A DNA stretch of 64,000 nt, from assembly GCF_002368395.1 (NCBI RefSeq), contig NZ_AP018254.1:992001-1056000 (forward strand), given 5' to 3'. This document shows, piece after piece, positions 28,937-38,527 of this stretch (within the stretch, counting starts at the first letter, position 1; each line of letters opens with the position of its first letter). A program made the translations under genes and the position numbers. The DNA is from Calothrix sp. NIES-3974. Lineage in GTDB: Bacteria; Cyanobacteriota; Cyanobacteriia; Cyanobacteriales; Nostocaceae. The notes beneath the pieces were generated by a model. It made no database searches, was not told the DNA's origin, and saw only the letters and a program-made list of their open reading frames with translations.

Positions 28937-29354
28937 TTGGCGACGATGTTATTCGACTTTGGTAATTGATGTTAGCTTTTGATTTTATTAACTGGCAAAA
29001 AAGCTATTTATACGAAAAAACTTATCTTTTTTTAAACTTTGCAGCTTCCCTTGCCAGGAACACTACCAAATCAGACAAAGCGCTATTTCCGAACGATAAT
29101 TTCTTGCATGGTAAACATGACAAAGAAAAATGTGAGGAGCGGTGGTTTAGGATGAAGCCAGAAACTCTAAAGACAATACAAAGGAATCCAAAGCAATATG
29201 AATGCGGACTGAAATAGCATTCCCCCAAGATACTCCTTTGTAGTTGCTTAATAGTTAATGGTTCATTTCCAGATACTTGCTGACCGATAGGACTTTCAGA
29301 TTTTATGGAATAGTCATCAGTACGGCAATATCTTTGGTTTCTGAATAACTAAAG
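28937..29354. other. Intergenic region, no supported gene
   Basis: About 420 bp. An 83-codon frame at 28966-29217 lacks a ribosome binding site and recognisable composition, so I do not call it. Nothing else was seen. Confidence 0.35.
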
Positions 29355-29885
29355 TCAATCACAAAGTCTGAGTCGTAAAGCCCGTCGCATCTCGATCAAT
29401 TCGTCACGGTGAGCAGTTACAGCTATTTGACTTGAAGAGCTTGATTCGCCATCAGGGGACTCCACCTTGAGCGACACCTTTTCAAGTCTTTTTGCTTTTT
29501 TCCAATAAAATATCCCGATCAATGGTGAAAGAAATACCAATCCCAGTAAATAAAACCAAGGAATGGCCAAAACCATTGATAAAACTAAAGCCAAGCATAG
29601 ACTGCCCACTGCACCAAGCAGCGTTAAAAACGCTGCCATAAATGCACTGGGTCGGACAAGTCCCTCGAAAAACACTTGATTGTGTTCAGTATCCACTGAT
29701 GTAACTTGGTAGGAACGGGTGCGAAAATATTCCTTCAACTTTGGCAAGAGAGTTGCTTCATCCTCATCCGAGATTAATCGGGCTGTTTCCGTGCGGTCTT
29801 TTATGGAAGCACGAATAAAAAAGAATTGTCCCACAAACATCAGCAACGTCAACAGCAACGTGGATGGCAAAATAGCAGAGTCCAT
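29355..29885 (-). CDS. Cofactor assembly of complex C subunit B (CCB2/CCB4-like)
   Basis: Resembles the cyanobacterial relatives of plastid CCB2/CCB4, factors that attach the heme ci of cytochrome b6 in the b6f complex. It has 176 residues: an N-terminal membrane helix (LLLTLLMFVGQFFFIRAS), the conserved-looking IKDRTE, a soluble stretch, a helical hairpin in the membrane (residues 77-125) and a soluble C-terminus. It lies 51 bp downstream of a PadR-type regulator on the same strand, so they are probably co-transcribed. The family call is from memory of the domain. Confidence 0.78.
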   Translation of the reverse strand: MDSAILPSTLLLTLLMFVGQFFFIRASIKDRTETARLISDEDEATLLPKLKEYFRTRSYQVTSVDTEHNQVFFEGLVRPSAFMAAFLTLLGAVGSLCLALVLSMVLAIPWFYLLGLVFLSPLIGIFYWKKAKRLEKVSLKVESPDGESSSSSQIAVTAHRDELIEMRRALRLRLCD

Positions 29886-29936
29886 AGCAATTCCTATGTA
29901 TTTCCAGGCAACCTAATAGTTAATTACTTTTAATTA

Positions 29937-30287
29937 TCAATTAAGTTGTCTCTTATTAATATACTCTTGCCATAAACGTTTCAAATCATCAGCTTGTTCT
30001 TGCCAATCCGGAGACACTTGGTACATCCGCCTTGGTCTCCCCCGACCCTCCAACTTCCTCCAGTACCCAGTAATCGCCTCCTCGTCTTCCAGAAACTTAA
30101 TTGCGCTGTAAAGCACGGTGTCCGAAAGTCGATAGCCTGGGTATTCCGCCTCCAAGCGTTGTATCAATTCTGTACCGTATGATTCCCCCTGCCGCAACAC
30201 AGATAAGATGTAACAAACGGCTAGTTCTTGACACAAATAGGTTGGCGGAGGATTGTCGAAGAAATGGTATATATCCTCTAGTTTCAT
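29937..30287 (-). CDS. PadR-family transcriptional regulator
   Basis: Winged helix-turn-helix DNA-binding protein of 116 residues. The N-terminal wHTH (LAVCYILSVLRQGESYGTEL, then YSAIKFLEDEE) and the wing with GRGRPRRMYQVSPDW are typical of PadR. The effector and targets are unknown; the co-directional complex C assembly gene 51 bp downstream is the first candidate target. Confidence 0.92.
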   Translation of the reverse strand: MKLEDIYHFFDNPPPTYLCQELAVCYILSVLRQGESYGTELIQRLEAEYPGYRLSDTVLYSAIKFLEDEEAITGYWRKLEGRGRPRRMYQVSPDWQEQADDLKRLWQEYINKRQLN

Positions 30288-30952
30288 AGTTGATGAATGG
30301 CTAAAAAAAATGCCTGCTGTTATAGACCTACAAACCCAGTAGACAGTATATAGTGCTACCCCGTGCCATTTAAGTATATAAAGCTACTTAGGCTTAAAAA
30401 ACCAAATAGCAAACATTATACCAACAAGCATACAGACTACTGTATGATTACAAACGCGTATTTTACATCTAAAGGGTTAACAGTCGATAGTTAGATTTGC
30501 AAAGTGTGTGGTGAGGAGTAAATTGATAGCAGCACGGGTGTTGCTATAGGTGTAAAGTAATGCAAGTAACTAAGGACTAATTCAGCATAAAATGCTGCCC
30601 AAGATATTTTAAAGGTAAAATGTGGTTTTTGTGGGAAAACTTAATAAATACTTTTATGGACAGTGATTACCGAAGGTGATGAATGTAGCTGCGGTGGCTT
30701 TTTAGTGGGTATAGGGGCAAAATGGGAAAAAATAAATCAATATTTAACGTGTTGCCGGAAAATTTTGATACTATTTCCGGACTATGCTCCCCCAGTTACC
30801 TCAACCTTACCTGCTCATCTAAATGTATTAACTTATAAGTAAAAGGCATGGATTATTTTTGTCCCTCTTCTCCTTTTGCTAGAAAACCCTGGTATATCTG
30901 GTCGGAATGATATAAATTTAATCCTGCACCTGGATTTCATTCATGATGGCGT
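30288..30952. other. Intergenic region between divergent genes
   Basis: About 665 bp of AT-rich sequence upstream of both the PadR gene and the DUF3611 gene. No ORF, RNA or repeat family was recognised. The pile-up of TA-rich tracts near 30340-30440 could include the padR promoter and its operator. Confidence 0.35.
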
Positions 30953-31540
30953 ATGTCAGATCAAGTTGAGCCTCAGTCTTCATCATCTCAATTGCGTGCG
31001 ATCGCCAGATTATTTCGTTTAACTGGTTGGATTACCTTTTGGTCGCAAGTAGTTCTGGGGTTAGTATCTGCCGGGATTTTGACTTTTGCAAGCTTTAGTG
31101 CAGCTTCCCGTGCTGCTCAATCTCCCAATAATCCTGGAGCAGGGTTGGGGATATTTTTTGCAATTAGTGGGCTAGTAGCTTTAGGAATAGGTATTTTTAT
31201 TTCCTTTCGCTACGTGCGCATTGGTAGGCAATTAGACTCACCCAATCCCAATAATCGCCCCCGGAAAATCGAAACAATTCAAACTGTCAGATTTGGGTTA
31301 ATTGTGCATCTGGTAGGGATATTATTAACCCTAATTGGAGCCCAAGCAATTGTCGGCATCCTCTTGACAAAATCCCTAACGGTTTCCCAAATTATTCCGG
31401 GAACAATTACCCAGGTTGACCCCAGTCGGATAGTCCAACCCTTAGATATTTTCGTCGTCCAAGCCAATACGAATACAATTTCTGCCCACTTTGCTGGGTT
31501 GGTTGGTTCTATTTGGCTACTTAACCGTGTTACCAGATAA
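30953..31540 (+). CDS. DUF3611 family membrane protein
   Basis: It has 195 residues with four predicted membrane helices: about 25-50, 66-87, 113-138 and the C-terminal 175-190. The segments FRLTGWITFWSQVVLGLVSA and AQAIVGILLTKSL match what I remember of DUF3611 proteins of cyanobacteria and chloroplasts. The role is unknown. The gene stands alone upstream of serS. Confidence 0.82.
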   Translation: MSDQVEPQSSSSQLRAIARLFRLTGWITFWSQVVLGLVSAGILTFASFSAASRAAQSPNNPGAGLGIFFAISGLVALGIGIFISFRYVRIGRQLDSPNPNNRPRKIETIQTVRFGLIVHLVGILLTLIGAQAIVGILLTKSLTVSQIIPGTITQVDPSRIVQPLDIFVVQANTNTISAHFAGLVGSIWLLNRVTR

Positions 31541-31760
31541 AGGTAAGTATTTTTGACTGTATCTGGATTGTCATTACTCCAACCATTTCCATCTCAGGGT
31601 GGCTTCATACTTGGTTTAAATATCTAATATCCGTTACATTTATTTACTGAATTTTACTTAGTAAATCAAAAACAACGGACTGCAATTTCCAGACAAATTT
31701 TTTTGCTGATTTTTTGGCAAAATCTTTGGTAAATATATATTATTCGATAGAGAAAAGTTT

Positions 31761-33041
31761 GTGTTAGACATCAAGCAAATACGAGAAAATCCAGAATTAG
31801 TGGCACAGAAATTAGCCAGTCGCGGTGATAAATATGATATTCGCCCAATTTTAGACTTCAATCAAAAACAACGGGAGTTAGAAGCCACTAGAACTCAATT
31901 ACAAGCACGGGGAAATGAAATTGCCAGTTTAATTCCTCAAAAAATCAAAGCTGGTGCTGACCCCAAGGGTTCTGAAGTTGAAGCTTTACGAGAAGAAGGA
32001 AAAACCATTAAAGCCCAGATTAGTGAATTAGAACCCCAAGAAAAAGAATTAAAAGAACAAATTCAAGGATTATTGCTAGCTCTTCCCAATTTACCTAGTG
32101 ATTCCACACCCATTGGTAAAAGTGAAGAAGAAAATGTGGAAATTCGTAAATGGGGAGATGAGTATATTCCCCAGGATAAAGGTATTATTCCGCACTGGGA
32201 TGTGGGCGAAAAATTAGGAATACTGAACTTTGAAAGGGCAGTTAAGGTAGCCCAAAGCCGATTTGTGGCTTTGATGGGTGCTGGTGCGGCTTTAGAAAGG
32301 GCATTAATTCAGTTTATGCTGGACATGCAAACTGACGCGGGTTATGTGGAAGTTTTGCCACCAATTTTAGTGAATACGGAATCCTTAACAGCTACTGGAC
32401 AGTTACCCAAATTTGCCGAGGAAAGTTTTAAATGTAGTGCAGACGACCTGTGGTTAATCCCGACGGCGGAAGTTCCAGTCACCAATCTATACAGGGGTGA
32501 AATTTTAGCCGCAGAGGATTTACCGATTTACCATTGTGCCTATACACCCTGTTTTCGTCGAGAAGCAGGTAGTTACGGACGGGATATGCGCGGTTTGATT
32601 CGTCTGCACCAGTTTAATAAGGTAGAACTAGTCAAATTTGTCCATCCCGACACATCCTTTGAGGAATTAGAGAAACTGGTTGGGAATGCCGAAGCAGTTT
32701 TACAGGCCTTAAAATTACCCTACCGGGTAATTGAGTTATGCACGGGTGATTTAGGATTTAGTTCCGCAAAAACCTATGATTTAGAGGTGTGGTTGCCTTC
32801 TGCGGGTAAGTATCGGGAGATTTCTAGTTGTTCTAATTTTCTCGATTTTCAAGCCCGTCGGGGCGATATTCGCTTTCGAGAAACAGGTAAAAAAGGTACT
32901 CAGTATGTACATACCCTGAATGGTTCCGGTTTAGCGATTGGGCGAACAATGGCGGCCATATTGGAAAACTATCAGCAAAGTGATGGTACGATTCGCGTCC
33001 CGGAAGTTTTACAGCCCTATCTACGTCGGGAAATTCTCTAG
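31761..33041 (+). CDS. serS: Seryl-tRNA synthetase
   Basis: Class II synthetase that charges tRNA-Ser (and tRNA-Sec where present). It has 426 residues. The N-terminal long coiled-coil arm (about 25-105) binds the tRNA. The catalytic part shows motif 2 [21 protein letters not shown] and motif 3 [19 protein letters not shown]. It starts with GTG at 31761 (VLDIKQIR); no upstream ATG fits. Length and motifs are complete. Confidence 0.97.
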   Translation: MLDIKQIRENPELVAQKLASRGDKYDIRPILDFNQKQRELEATRTQLQARGNEIASLIPQKIKAGADPKGSEVEALREEGKTIKAQISELEPQEKELKEQIQGLLLALPNLPSDSTPIGKSEEENVEIRKWGDEYIPQDKGIIPHWDVGEKLGILNFERAVKVAQSRFVALMGAGAALERALIQFMLDMQTDAGYVEVLPPILVNTESLTATGQLPKFAEESFKCSADDLWLIPTAEVPVTNLYRGEILAAEDLPIYHCAYTPCFRREAGSYGRDMRGLIRLHQFNKVELVKFVHPDTSFEELEKLVGNAEAVLQALKLPYRVIELCTGDLGFSSAKTYDLEVWLPSAGKYREISSCSNFLDFQARRGDIRFRETGKKGTQYVHTLNGSGLAIGRTMAAILENYQQSDGTIRVPEVLQPYLRREIL

Positions 33042-33467
33042 GAGGGAAATGGTCATTAAAGGGGAATGGGAAACAGTAATACCATTTAGATGCTTAATGT
33101 CGCTACGGTGAGGGTCAATCGAAGGGTTATGTAAAAACGTCCTTTATCTATGAGCCGAATGGTCTATTGTATACTAAGGGGTTCGTATTTGTGGTTCTAG
33201 TCCTGAAAAAGCTTTAACAAGAAGCCCTATGAGCGCATCTACGTACCTTTCCCCATCGATCAAAATTTTCACAATTTCAAGTTAGGTAGGTGCAATTAAA
33301 CATAAAACCGCAACAGAACCAATCATTCGGCGTACAGACGACCCGACGGGTCGTCTGTACTCCCTGATCTCAACGACAATTTTTACCACCCACCTACTAA
33401 ATGCCTACATGTAGGCTACTCCCTATTTTCTGTAGAGTAAAGCATATACTAAGGAATTAAACAAATT
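33042..33467. other. Intergenic region with dispersed repeats
   Basis: About 425 bp between serS and coaD. It holds the composite repeat shared with 26529 (33286-33333) and a perfect 14-bp palindrome. A possible 20-codon ORF starts right after serS, but it is too short to support. Confidence 0.5.
33332..33360. repeat. Perfect 14-bp palindrome GTACAGACGACCCG
   Basis: Arms of 14 bp around a single A. The same GACCCGACGGGTC core appears at 26631-26647. Together with the 50 bp to its left it forms a composite dispersed repeat. Confidence 0.85.
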
Positions 33468-33968
33468 GTGATTGCAATCTATCCAGGAAGTTTTGATCCC
33501 ATTACTTTTGGACATCTTGATATTATCGAACGAGGGGTACAACTGTTTGACCGAGTGATTGTAGCTGTTTTGCGTAATCCCAATAAAAATCCCTTATTTA
33601 GTGTGCAACAACGACTTGAACAAATCCGTCATGCGGTTGTACATTTACCTAGTGTCGAGGTGGATAGTTTTGATGGTTTAACGGTAAACTACGCTCAGAT
33701 GCGTCAAGCACAGGTATTACTCAGGGGGTTACGTGCAGTTTCCGATTTTGAGGTGGAACTGCAAATGGCGCATACAAACAAAACTCTTTCTACCCAAATT
33801 GAGACAGTTTTTTTGGCTACATCAAACGAGTATAGTTTTTTAAGTAGTAGTGTGGTAAAAGAGATTGCAAGGTTTGGTGGTTCTATTGAACACCTCGTTC
33901 CTTCCCATGTCGCTCAAGAATTACAGCAATGTTACGCCAACAAGTACCCAGTATCCAACCAGAAGTGA
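33468..33968 (+). CDS. coaD: Phosphopantetheine adenylyltransferase
   Basis: Fourth step of coenzyme A synthesis, transferring AMP from ATP to 4'-phosphopantetheine. It has 166 residues. Nucleotidyltransferase motif [13 protein letters not shown] includes the TxGH signature, and [13 protein letters not shown] provides the second nucleotide-binding part. The start is GTG at 33468 with AAGGA about 13 bases before. The last 40 bp overlap the next gene in another frame. Confidence 0.95.
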   Translation: MIAIYPGSFDPITFGHLDIIERGVQLFDRVIVAVLRNPNKNPLFSVQQRLEQIRHAVVHLPSVEVDSFDGLTVNYAQMRQAQVLLRGLRAVSDFEVELQMAHTNKTLSTQIETVFLATSNEYSFLSSSVVKEIARFGGSIEHLVPSHVAQELQQCYANKYPVSNQK

Positions 33969-34609
33969 ACGGAATTAATCCCCACCAGTCTAATTTTGCC
34001 GATGAATTACCCAGTAACGAGACGATGCAACTGGGGGGTGGCAATATCCAAGCCGAGTTAAATCGCTTGGAGGAAATGATTCTCAACGGTTTTCGGATTC
34101 CACTGACGCGACGAACGATTGTGGATGAAGAGAAGTTGTTGGAAATACTTGATTACATTCGCTTGTCCTTACCGGATGCTTTTAATGAAGCTTTAAGTAT
34201 TATCCAACAAAAGCAGGAGATTTTGCTGGAAGCGGAGGAGTACGGACAGCAAATTATCGATGCTGCACAAGCCAAACGCAGCCAAATTCTCAATGATAGT
34301 GATATCATCCGTCAAGCTCAACGGGAAGCGGAACAGATGCATCTGCGGGTACAGCAGGAATGCGAGACAATGATGCAGGATACCCTAGAGGAAATAGAGA
34401 ATTTACGTCGTCAGTGTCAGCAAGAGTTGGAACAAATGCGACAAAATGCGATCGCTCAAGCGGAGGAAATTGAAAAGGGTGCGGATGAGTACGCTGACAG
34501 TGTTTTGGAAAACATCGAGGAGGATTTGACGGAGATGTTACGCGTGATCCGCAATGGTAGACAGCAGTTATACCCCCATCAAAATCAGTCGGGGAAAATT
34601 AAGAAGTGA
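33929..34609 (+). CDS. Coiled-coil protein (DivIVA / ATPase-stalk-like), overlaps coaD
   Basis: It has 226 residues. A disordered N-terminus of about 45 residues precedes a conserved-looking stretch ([20 protein letters not shown]) and then a long Glu/Gln/Ala-rich coiled coil to about residue 205. Composition resembles DivIVA-like and ATP-synthase b-like cytoplasmic coiled coils, but I cannot assign a function. The ATG at 33929 lies inside coaD (40-bp overlap, +2 frame), so the pair is probably translationally linked. An ATG at 34022 would give a shorter version without overlap. Confidence 0.78.
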   Translation: MLRQQVPSIQPEVNGINPHQSNFADELPSNETMQLGGGNIQAELNRLEEMILNGFRIPLTRRTIVDEEKLLEILDYIRLSLPDAFNEALSIIQQKQEILLEAEEYGQQIIDAAQAKRSQILNDSDIIRQAQREAEQMHLRVQQECETMMQDTLEEIENLRRQCQQELEQMRQNAIAQAEEIEKGADEYADSVLENIEEDLTEMLRVIRNGRQQLYPHQNQSGKIKK

Positions 34610-34705
34610 TTTTTACTTGGCGACATCAAAAATCTGCTGTGCGGTCAAGGATCATTGGGGAAAAGTCGGCGAAATGATGGGACTATTCCCCCGAAAATAC
34701 CTATA

Positions 34706-35302
34706 CTAATTAGCAACTTCTGCCATTTCAATAATCCGCTCGTCGTAATCTTTAACCAAGAAGTTTAGGGGCTTACGACTACGAATTTTAAATTTGAGAC
34801 CCCGTAATTCTACCCGCATTAAAATCAATTCTAAACAGTCGTGGTCAAAACATACATGACGCTGTTGATTTTTGCTTCCTAAACTTGCACCGGAAATGAC
34901 GTGTAACTGGGTGTTTTTCTTCAGTTGATACCAAAGTCCATCGTTGGCATTATTCATCCGGTTTCCGGCGAATGTGGGGCTAGTGGACAGGTATAGGGGG
35001 TCAATTCCCGCAGCACCGATGGTTTGTTCGTAGTTGTAGTAGTAGTGCAAAGGTACTTCGGCGGCGGGTAAATCTAGCAATCCTTCGTATAATTGGCGGG
35101 CAATCTCTAAATCGGACACCATTACCGTGTATACTTTGGGCGCACTGGTTAAAAACATCCACATTGCTCCTGCATAGGCAGCAAGTAGCATGACCATGAT
35201 GCCCTGGGTGGAGAATAAACTATCTAGGGGCAAAGATGGTAAAAAAGAAGCTAAAGGAAAGGTGGTATGGAGGAATTGCCAGGTACTAGCTGCTATAAAC
35301 AT
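34706..35302 (-). CDS. Membrane-anchored glyoxalase/VOC-like protein
   Basis: One hydrophobic segment (GIMVMLLAAYAGAMWMFLTS) is followed by a soluble domain that begins KVYTVMVSDLEIARQLYEGLLDLP, a pattern typical of the vicinal-oxygen-chelate (glyoxalase) fold, and ends with ELRGLKFKIRSRKPLNFLV. No complete metal-ligand set is obvious, so catalytic activity is doubtful. I choose the ATG at 35302 (198 aa); an upstream ATG at 35338 adds 12 residues. Neither has a clear ribosome binding site. The gene converges on the coiled-coil gene. Confidence 0.68.
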   Translation of the reverse strand: MFIAASTWQFLHTTFPLASFLPSLPLDSLFSTQGIMVMLLAAYAGAMWMFLTSAPKVYTVMVSDLEIARQLYEGLLDLPAAEVPLHYYYNYEQTIGAAGIDPLYLSTSPTFAGNRMNNANDGLWYQLKKNTQLHVISGASLGSKNQQRHVCFDHDCLELILMRVELRGLKFKIRSRKPLNFLVKDYDERIIEMAEVAN

Positions 35303-35338
35303 GGAAGTATCAATTGAGGTTTGTATACAAAAAATCAT

Positions 35339-35656
35339 AATTGAGACGATTTCGGACTCAAGTTTTTTAGTTTAGTATTTAAGTCGATTGTTTTAGTGTA
35401 CCAATTACTTATAATCTACACCTGTATTTCTCACAAGTTTCTCAAACCTAAAGGGAGTAGGGATAGTCTGTAGAAGGAAAATTAATCCTTGACTGCAAAA
35501 CTTATAGCTTACCTGTGAGAAATCCGGGTACAGTCCAATCTGAATTGGCTGTTTCCTGTACTGTTTTGATTCTAACTATCACCGATTCCCTGAGCAATCA
35601 GGCTAGACAAAGTTTAATTTTCATTTGTTTGTAATCAATATCTGGATATTTAAAGA
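35339..35656. other. Intergenic region with a family B element
   Basis: About 320 bp; roughly one third is the family B element at 35421-35527. The rest should contain the promoter of the sigma-like gene, with no ribosome binding site visible before its TTG/GTG start. Confidence 0.5.
35421..35527 (+). mobile_element. MITE-like element, family B, full copy
   Basis: 107 bp from CCTGTATTTCTCAC to GTGAGAAATCCGG. Internal segments AGGGAGTAGGGATAGTC and TAGAAGGAAAATTAATCCTT match the copy at 24485. Confidence 0.78.
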
Positions 35657-36313
35657 TTGAACGTCGTGCAAATTCCTCATTTTGCTGAAGCTAACCATCC
35701 CCTTGTCAAGTCCCTATTTCACCATAGCGACCAGGAGTTGTTGGAATTGTTTCAAAAACATCCCAACGCTGGTAAGTATTTTACGGCGATTTTTTGCCGT
35801 TACAGTCCGATTGTCTACACATTAATTCGACATTCAGCGCGATCGCCTGTACAGGCTGATTATCTGTTTGCCTTAACTTGGAGGCATATTTATAACGAGT
35901 TAGCGAGTGTGAATTTAGCGGCAATTCCTGCTGGACAGGAAAGTCTGACTTTGCAAAATTGGCTGATTAATATGACCGCCTATTGTATCAATCAATTGGA
36001 AGTGCCTCCCACCGAAGCGATTCATTATTCTCTGCAAGCCACATCTCCACCTTTTTGGTGTTATGTAGAACAAGCTTTGGATCAGTTACCACCGATTTTG
36101 CGATTGATGGTACTGATGTCCCAAACTTTCCATTGGAGCGAAACGCGAATTGCTGCATACCTACAGGCAGAAGGTGAAAAAATTGACCCAAACCAGGTAG
36201 CCAATTTGCTGAAGGAAGGCTATCGTATGCTTGAGGAGCAATTACCAACGGATATACGTGCTATCTATTTGGGTGAAAATTTGCTGCCTGCTTCTGTTGG
36301 TGGAAATACGTAG
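35657..36313 (+). CDS. Sigma-70/ECF-like protein
   Basis: It has 218 residues. Residues 22-85 (SDQELLELFQKHP to LTWRHIYNEL) look like sigma region 2 of an ECF-type factor, and 135-200 (LDQLPPILRLMVLMSQTF to LLKEGYRMLEEQL) like region 4 with a helix-turn-helix. The sequence is diverged, so promoter recognition is not certain. The start is TTG 35657 or GTG 35666; no ATG exists nearby. No anti-sigma factor is next to it; an exported TPR protein follows 59 bp downstream on the same strand, probably in one operon. Confidence 0.65.
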   Translation: MNVVQIPHFAEANHPLVKSLFHHSDQELLELFQKHPNAGKYFTAIFCRYSPIVYTLIRHSARSPVQADYLFALTWRHIYNELASVNLAAIPAGQESLTLQNWLINMTAYCINQLEVPPTEAIHYSLQATSPPFWCYVEQALDQLPPILRLMVLMSQTFHWSETRIAAYLQAEGEKIDPNQVANLLKEGYRMLEEQLPTDIRAIYLGENLLPASVGGNT

Positions 36314-36349
36314 GTATACCATCAAGTTTGTAAAATATTTTTTTTAAAA

Positions 36350-36372
36350 CCGTCCCCGACGGGATATTTTTT
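36350..36372 (+). terminator. Hairpin and T-run touching the next start codon
   Basis: CCGTC-CCC-GACGG forms a 5-bp GC stem, then GATA and six T residues, ending directly at the ATG of the TPR gene. It could stop transcription after the sigma-like gene or control access to the TPR start. Confidence 0.5.
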
Positions 36373-37503
36373 ATGAAACACCAAAAATTAGTACCAGGGC
36401 AAAAGAATTTGCTTAGTTTTGTGCTTGCTGTGGGCAATTTGACTGGTAATTCCCGGATTTTATCTGCCTGGGGATTATTGATATTGCTGGGGGGTTTAGC
36501 AACTCCTCCAGGGGTATCCGCAACCGACTTAACACGACAGTTACACCAACCGAATTCGATTCGCAATACCCCTTTTACTTCACCTTGGATGGGTCGGGAA
36601 ACCAGGGATTGGGCAGATCAAAGGGTTCGTATCGCCGAGGAATATTTACGGGCGAATACACCGAGTAAGGCCCTAGATGCCCTATTACCCGCCCTAGAAG
36701 TATATCACCATCAGGGCGACCTGCGATCGCAGGGTTTGACCTATGAGTTGATGGGTAGAGCCTATGTGGCTTTAGGAAGACATAAGGAAGCAGAAAATGC
36801 CATCCGTAGACGCTTGGGAATTGCCAGGGATACGGGAGATTTGCAGCAGCAGGTGTTTGCTTTAAATAATATTGGTACATTCCTCTTGCAGCAGGGTGAT
36901 GCGGATTTGGCTGCACGGGATGCATTTGCGGAGGCTTTACAAATTGCCAATCGGATTAAAAGTGCTGAGGGACAGGGTTTATCCTGGAGTAATTTAGGAT
37001 TAGCAGCAGCTCGTCTCGGTGAATACAACAAAGCCATCAAGTTCTATGAAACAGCTTTAACCTACCGTCGTCAGGTGCGTGACCCCCTAGGGGAAGCTAA
37101 CACCTACAATAATCTAGGTGATGCCTATTTTGCCACCGGAGATTATCAAAATACGATTGCAGCCTATGGAAGAGCTTTAAGATTAGCAAATGCCAGTCGC
37201 GATCGCATTAATGAATTACGTTCCATTGATGGATTAGTTGCTGCTCATGTTTCAGTGGAACGGTACGAACGGGCTTTTGAATTACTAGCACAACGCCTAA
37301 ACCTAGCCAAGCAAATGCAGAATTTACCCGAACAACTGCTTTCCTTTGAATCCTACGCTCGTACCTACGAACGTTTAGGGAAATACCAAACAGCTCGCAA
37401 TTTTTATGAACGAGCCGCAATTATCGCCCGTAACCTGCAAGATAGCAAAAAAGAAGTTCAACTTCTAGACCGAATTACCCAAATTCGCAATCGACGCGGT
37501 TAG
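36373..37503 (+). CDS. Exported tetratricopeptide-repeat protein
   Basis: It has 376 residues. The hydrophobic N-terminus (ILSAWGLLILLGGLATPPGVSA) looks like a signal peptide or anchor. The rest is a series of TPR-like helix pairs from about residue 95 to 370, such as GLSWSNLGLAAARLGEYNKA and NTYNNLGDAYFATGDYQNT. TPRs mediate protein-protein contacts; the partner is unknown. The ATG lies immediately after a hairpin and T-run with no ribosome binding site, so a downstream GTG (36421) is possible. A palindrome with a T-rich tail follows the stop. Confidence 0.82.
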   Translation: MKHQKLVPGQKNLLSFVLAVGNLTGNSRILSAWGLLILLGGLATPPGVSATDLTRQLHQPNSIRNTPFTSPWMGRETRDWADQRVRIAEEYLRANTPSKALDALLPALEVYHHQGDLRSQGLTYELMGRAYVALGRHKEAENAIRRRLGIARDTGDLQQQVFALNNIGTFLLQQGDADLAARDAFAEALQIANRIKSAEGQGLSWSNLGLAAARLGEYNKAIKFYETALTYRRQVRDPLGEANTYNNLGDAYFATGDYQNTIAAYGRALRLANASRDRINELRSIDGLVAAHVSVERYERAFELLAQRLNLAKQMQNLPEQLLSFESYARTYERLGKYQTARNFYERAAIIARNLQDSKKEVQLLDRITQIRNRRG

Positions 37504-37520
37504 TTAGATTCATTTTCCCC

Positions 37521-37552
37521 TAGAGACGTGACATATCACGTCTCTAATTTTT
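37521..37552 (+). terminator. Palindrome used as terminator of the TPR gene
   Basis: The perfect 11-bp stem TAGAGACGTGA / TCACGTCTCTA, loop CATA, is followed by ATTTTT, 18 bp after the TPR stop. It belongs to the dispersed palindrome family but here has a U-tract. Confidence 0.65.
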
Positions 37553-37719
37553 CCCATATTCATCCTGGTGAAACAACTGCAACCACGTATATTTAAAAGC
37601 AATTACAGACGGAGTATTTTTTCTTTTCTGCCATAGTCAGGGTGAGAACTGGGGTGATGCTTCTCGAAGAGTGGACAGATGTCTGTGACAGTAGATAATC
37701 ATCTCTAAAATCTACATTA

Positions 37720-38214
37720 TTAAATTTGATACCAAGCCGTCAAAGCCACTGCCAGTGCATCAGCCGCGTCATCAGGGGTAGGTATTTCCGACAATGCCAA
37801 TTCCCTGGCAACAGCTTCCTGGACTTCCAATTTTTCCGCATTACCGTAGCCCGTGAGTGCTTGTTTGATTTGGGCTGGTGTATACTCCACGTAGGTGACA
37901 TTATGCTGTGCCAAAACTAACATAATTACCCCTCTGGCTTGAGCCACCAAAATGGTGTTACCCATCCGATAAAAAAACAATTTTTCAATGGCGACCAAAT
38001 CAGGCTGAAATTCTTTTATCAGTTCATGTAAATCATCATACAATACACGCAAACGTTGTCCCATATCCATATCTTTAGGAGTGGTAATCACACCGAAATC
38101 CAGCATATTTACGGGTGGGGATTGTAAAGATTGTTGTGAAACCTGACCGTTTATGGCCCCGAAGCCTAAAATAGCGAATCCTGGGTCTATTCCTAAAATT
38201 CGTTTTTCCATCAA
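37720..38214 (-). CDS. ruvC: Holliday junction resolvase RuvC
   Basis: Endonuclease that cuts Holliday junctions made by RuvAB during recombination repair. It has 164 residues. The acidic active site is visible: Asp in ILGIDPG near the N-terminus, Glu in AIEKLFF and the Asp pair in [11 protein letters not shown]. Two adjacent Met codons at the start leave a one-residue ambiguity. It lies alone, divergent from the yvcK gene. Confidence 0.96.
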   Translation of the reverse strand: MMEKRILGIDPGFAILGFGAINGQVSQQSLQSPPVNMLDFGVITTPKDMDMGQRLRVLYDDLHELIKEFQPDLVAIEKLFFYRMGNTILVAQARGVIMLVLAQHNVTYVEYTPAQIKQALTGYGNAEKLEVQEAVARELALSEIPTPDDAADALAVALTAWYQI

Positions 38215-38527
38215 TTCAAGAGTATTGCTAATTTTTACAACTTTAAGTCGTAGTCCACCCAGAGAACAAAAGCTAGGTAAATATATAAACTACTCACCAT
38301 TGACTAACACCACCTGGTATTTTGAGGTTGTTCGAGTTGTCGCTTGTGGTTGTAGCTCCCCACTCCCTTTCGATTCCAGATACAAATATTTGCTGAGACC
38401 GTTAACGAACTGTTATAAGTCAAATGGCAATTATAAAATCTCATAGTTCTGTACCCAGTATTCCGATAAAAGCGTGTAAATTCCTTGTAAAACATTATTT
38501 TCAGAGTTCGGCTCTTTGAATGTTAAT
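38215..38527. other. Divergent promoter region between ruvC and yvcK
   Basis: About 310 bp, AT-rich. No ORF or repeat family was recognised. Confidence 0.35.

Noticed and set aside
28966-29217. 83-codon ORF after the DUF3155-like gene
   Set aside because: No ribosome binding site, mixed low-complexity content, no recognisable family.
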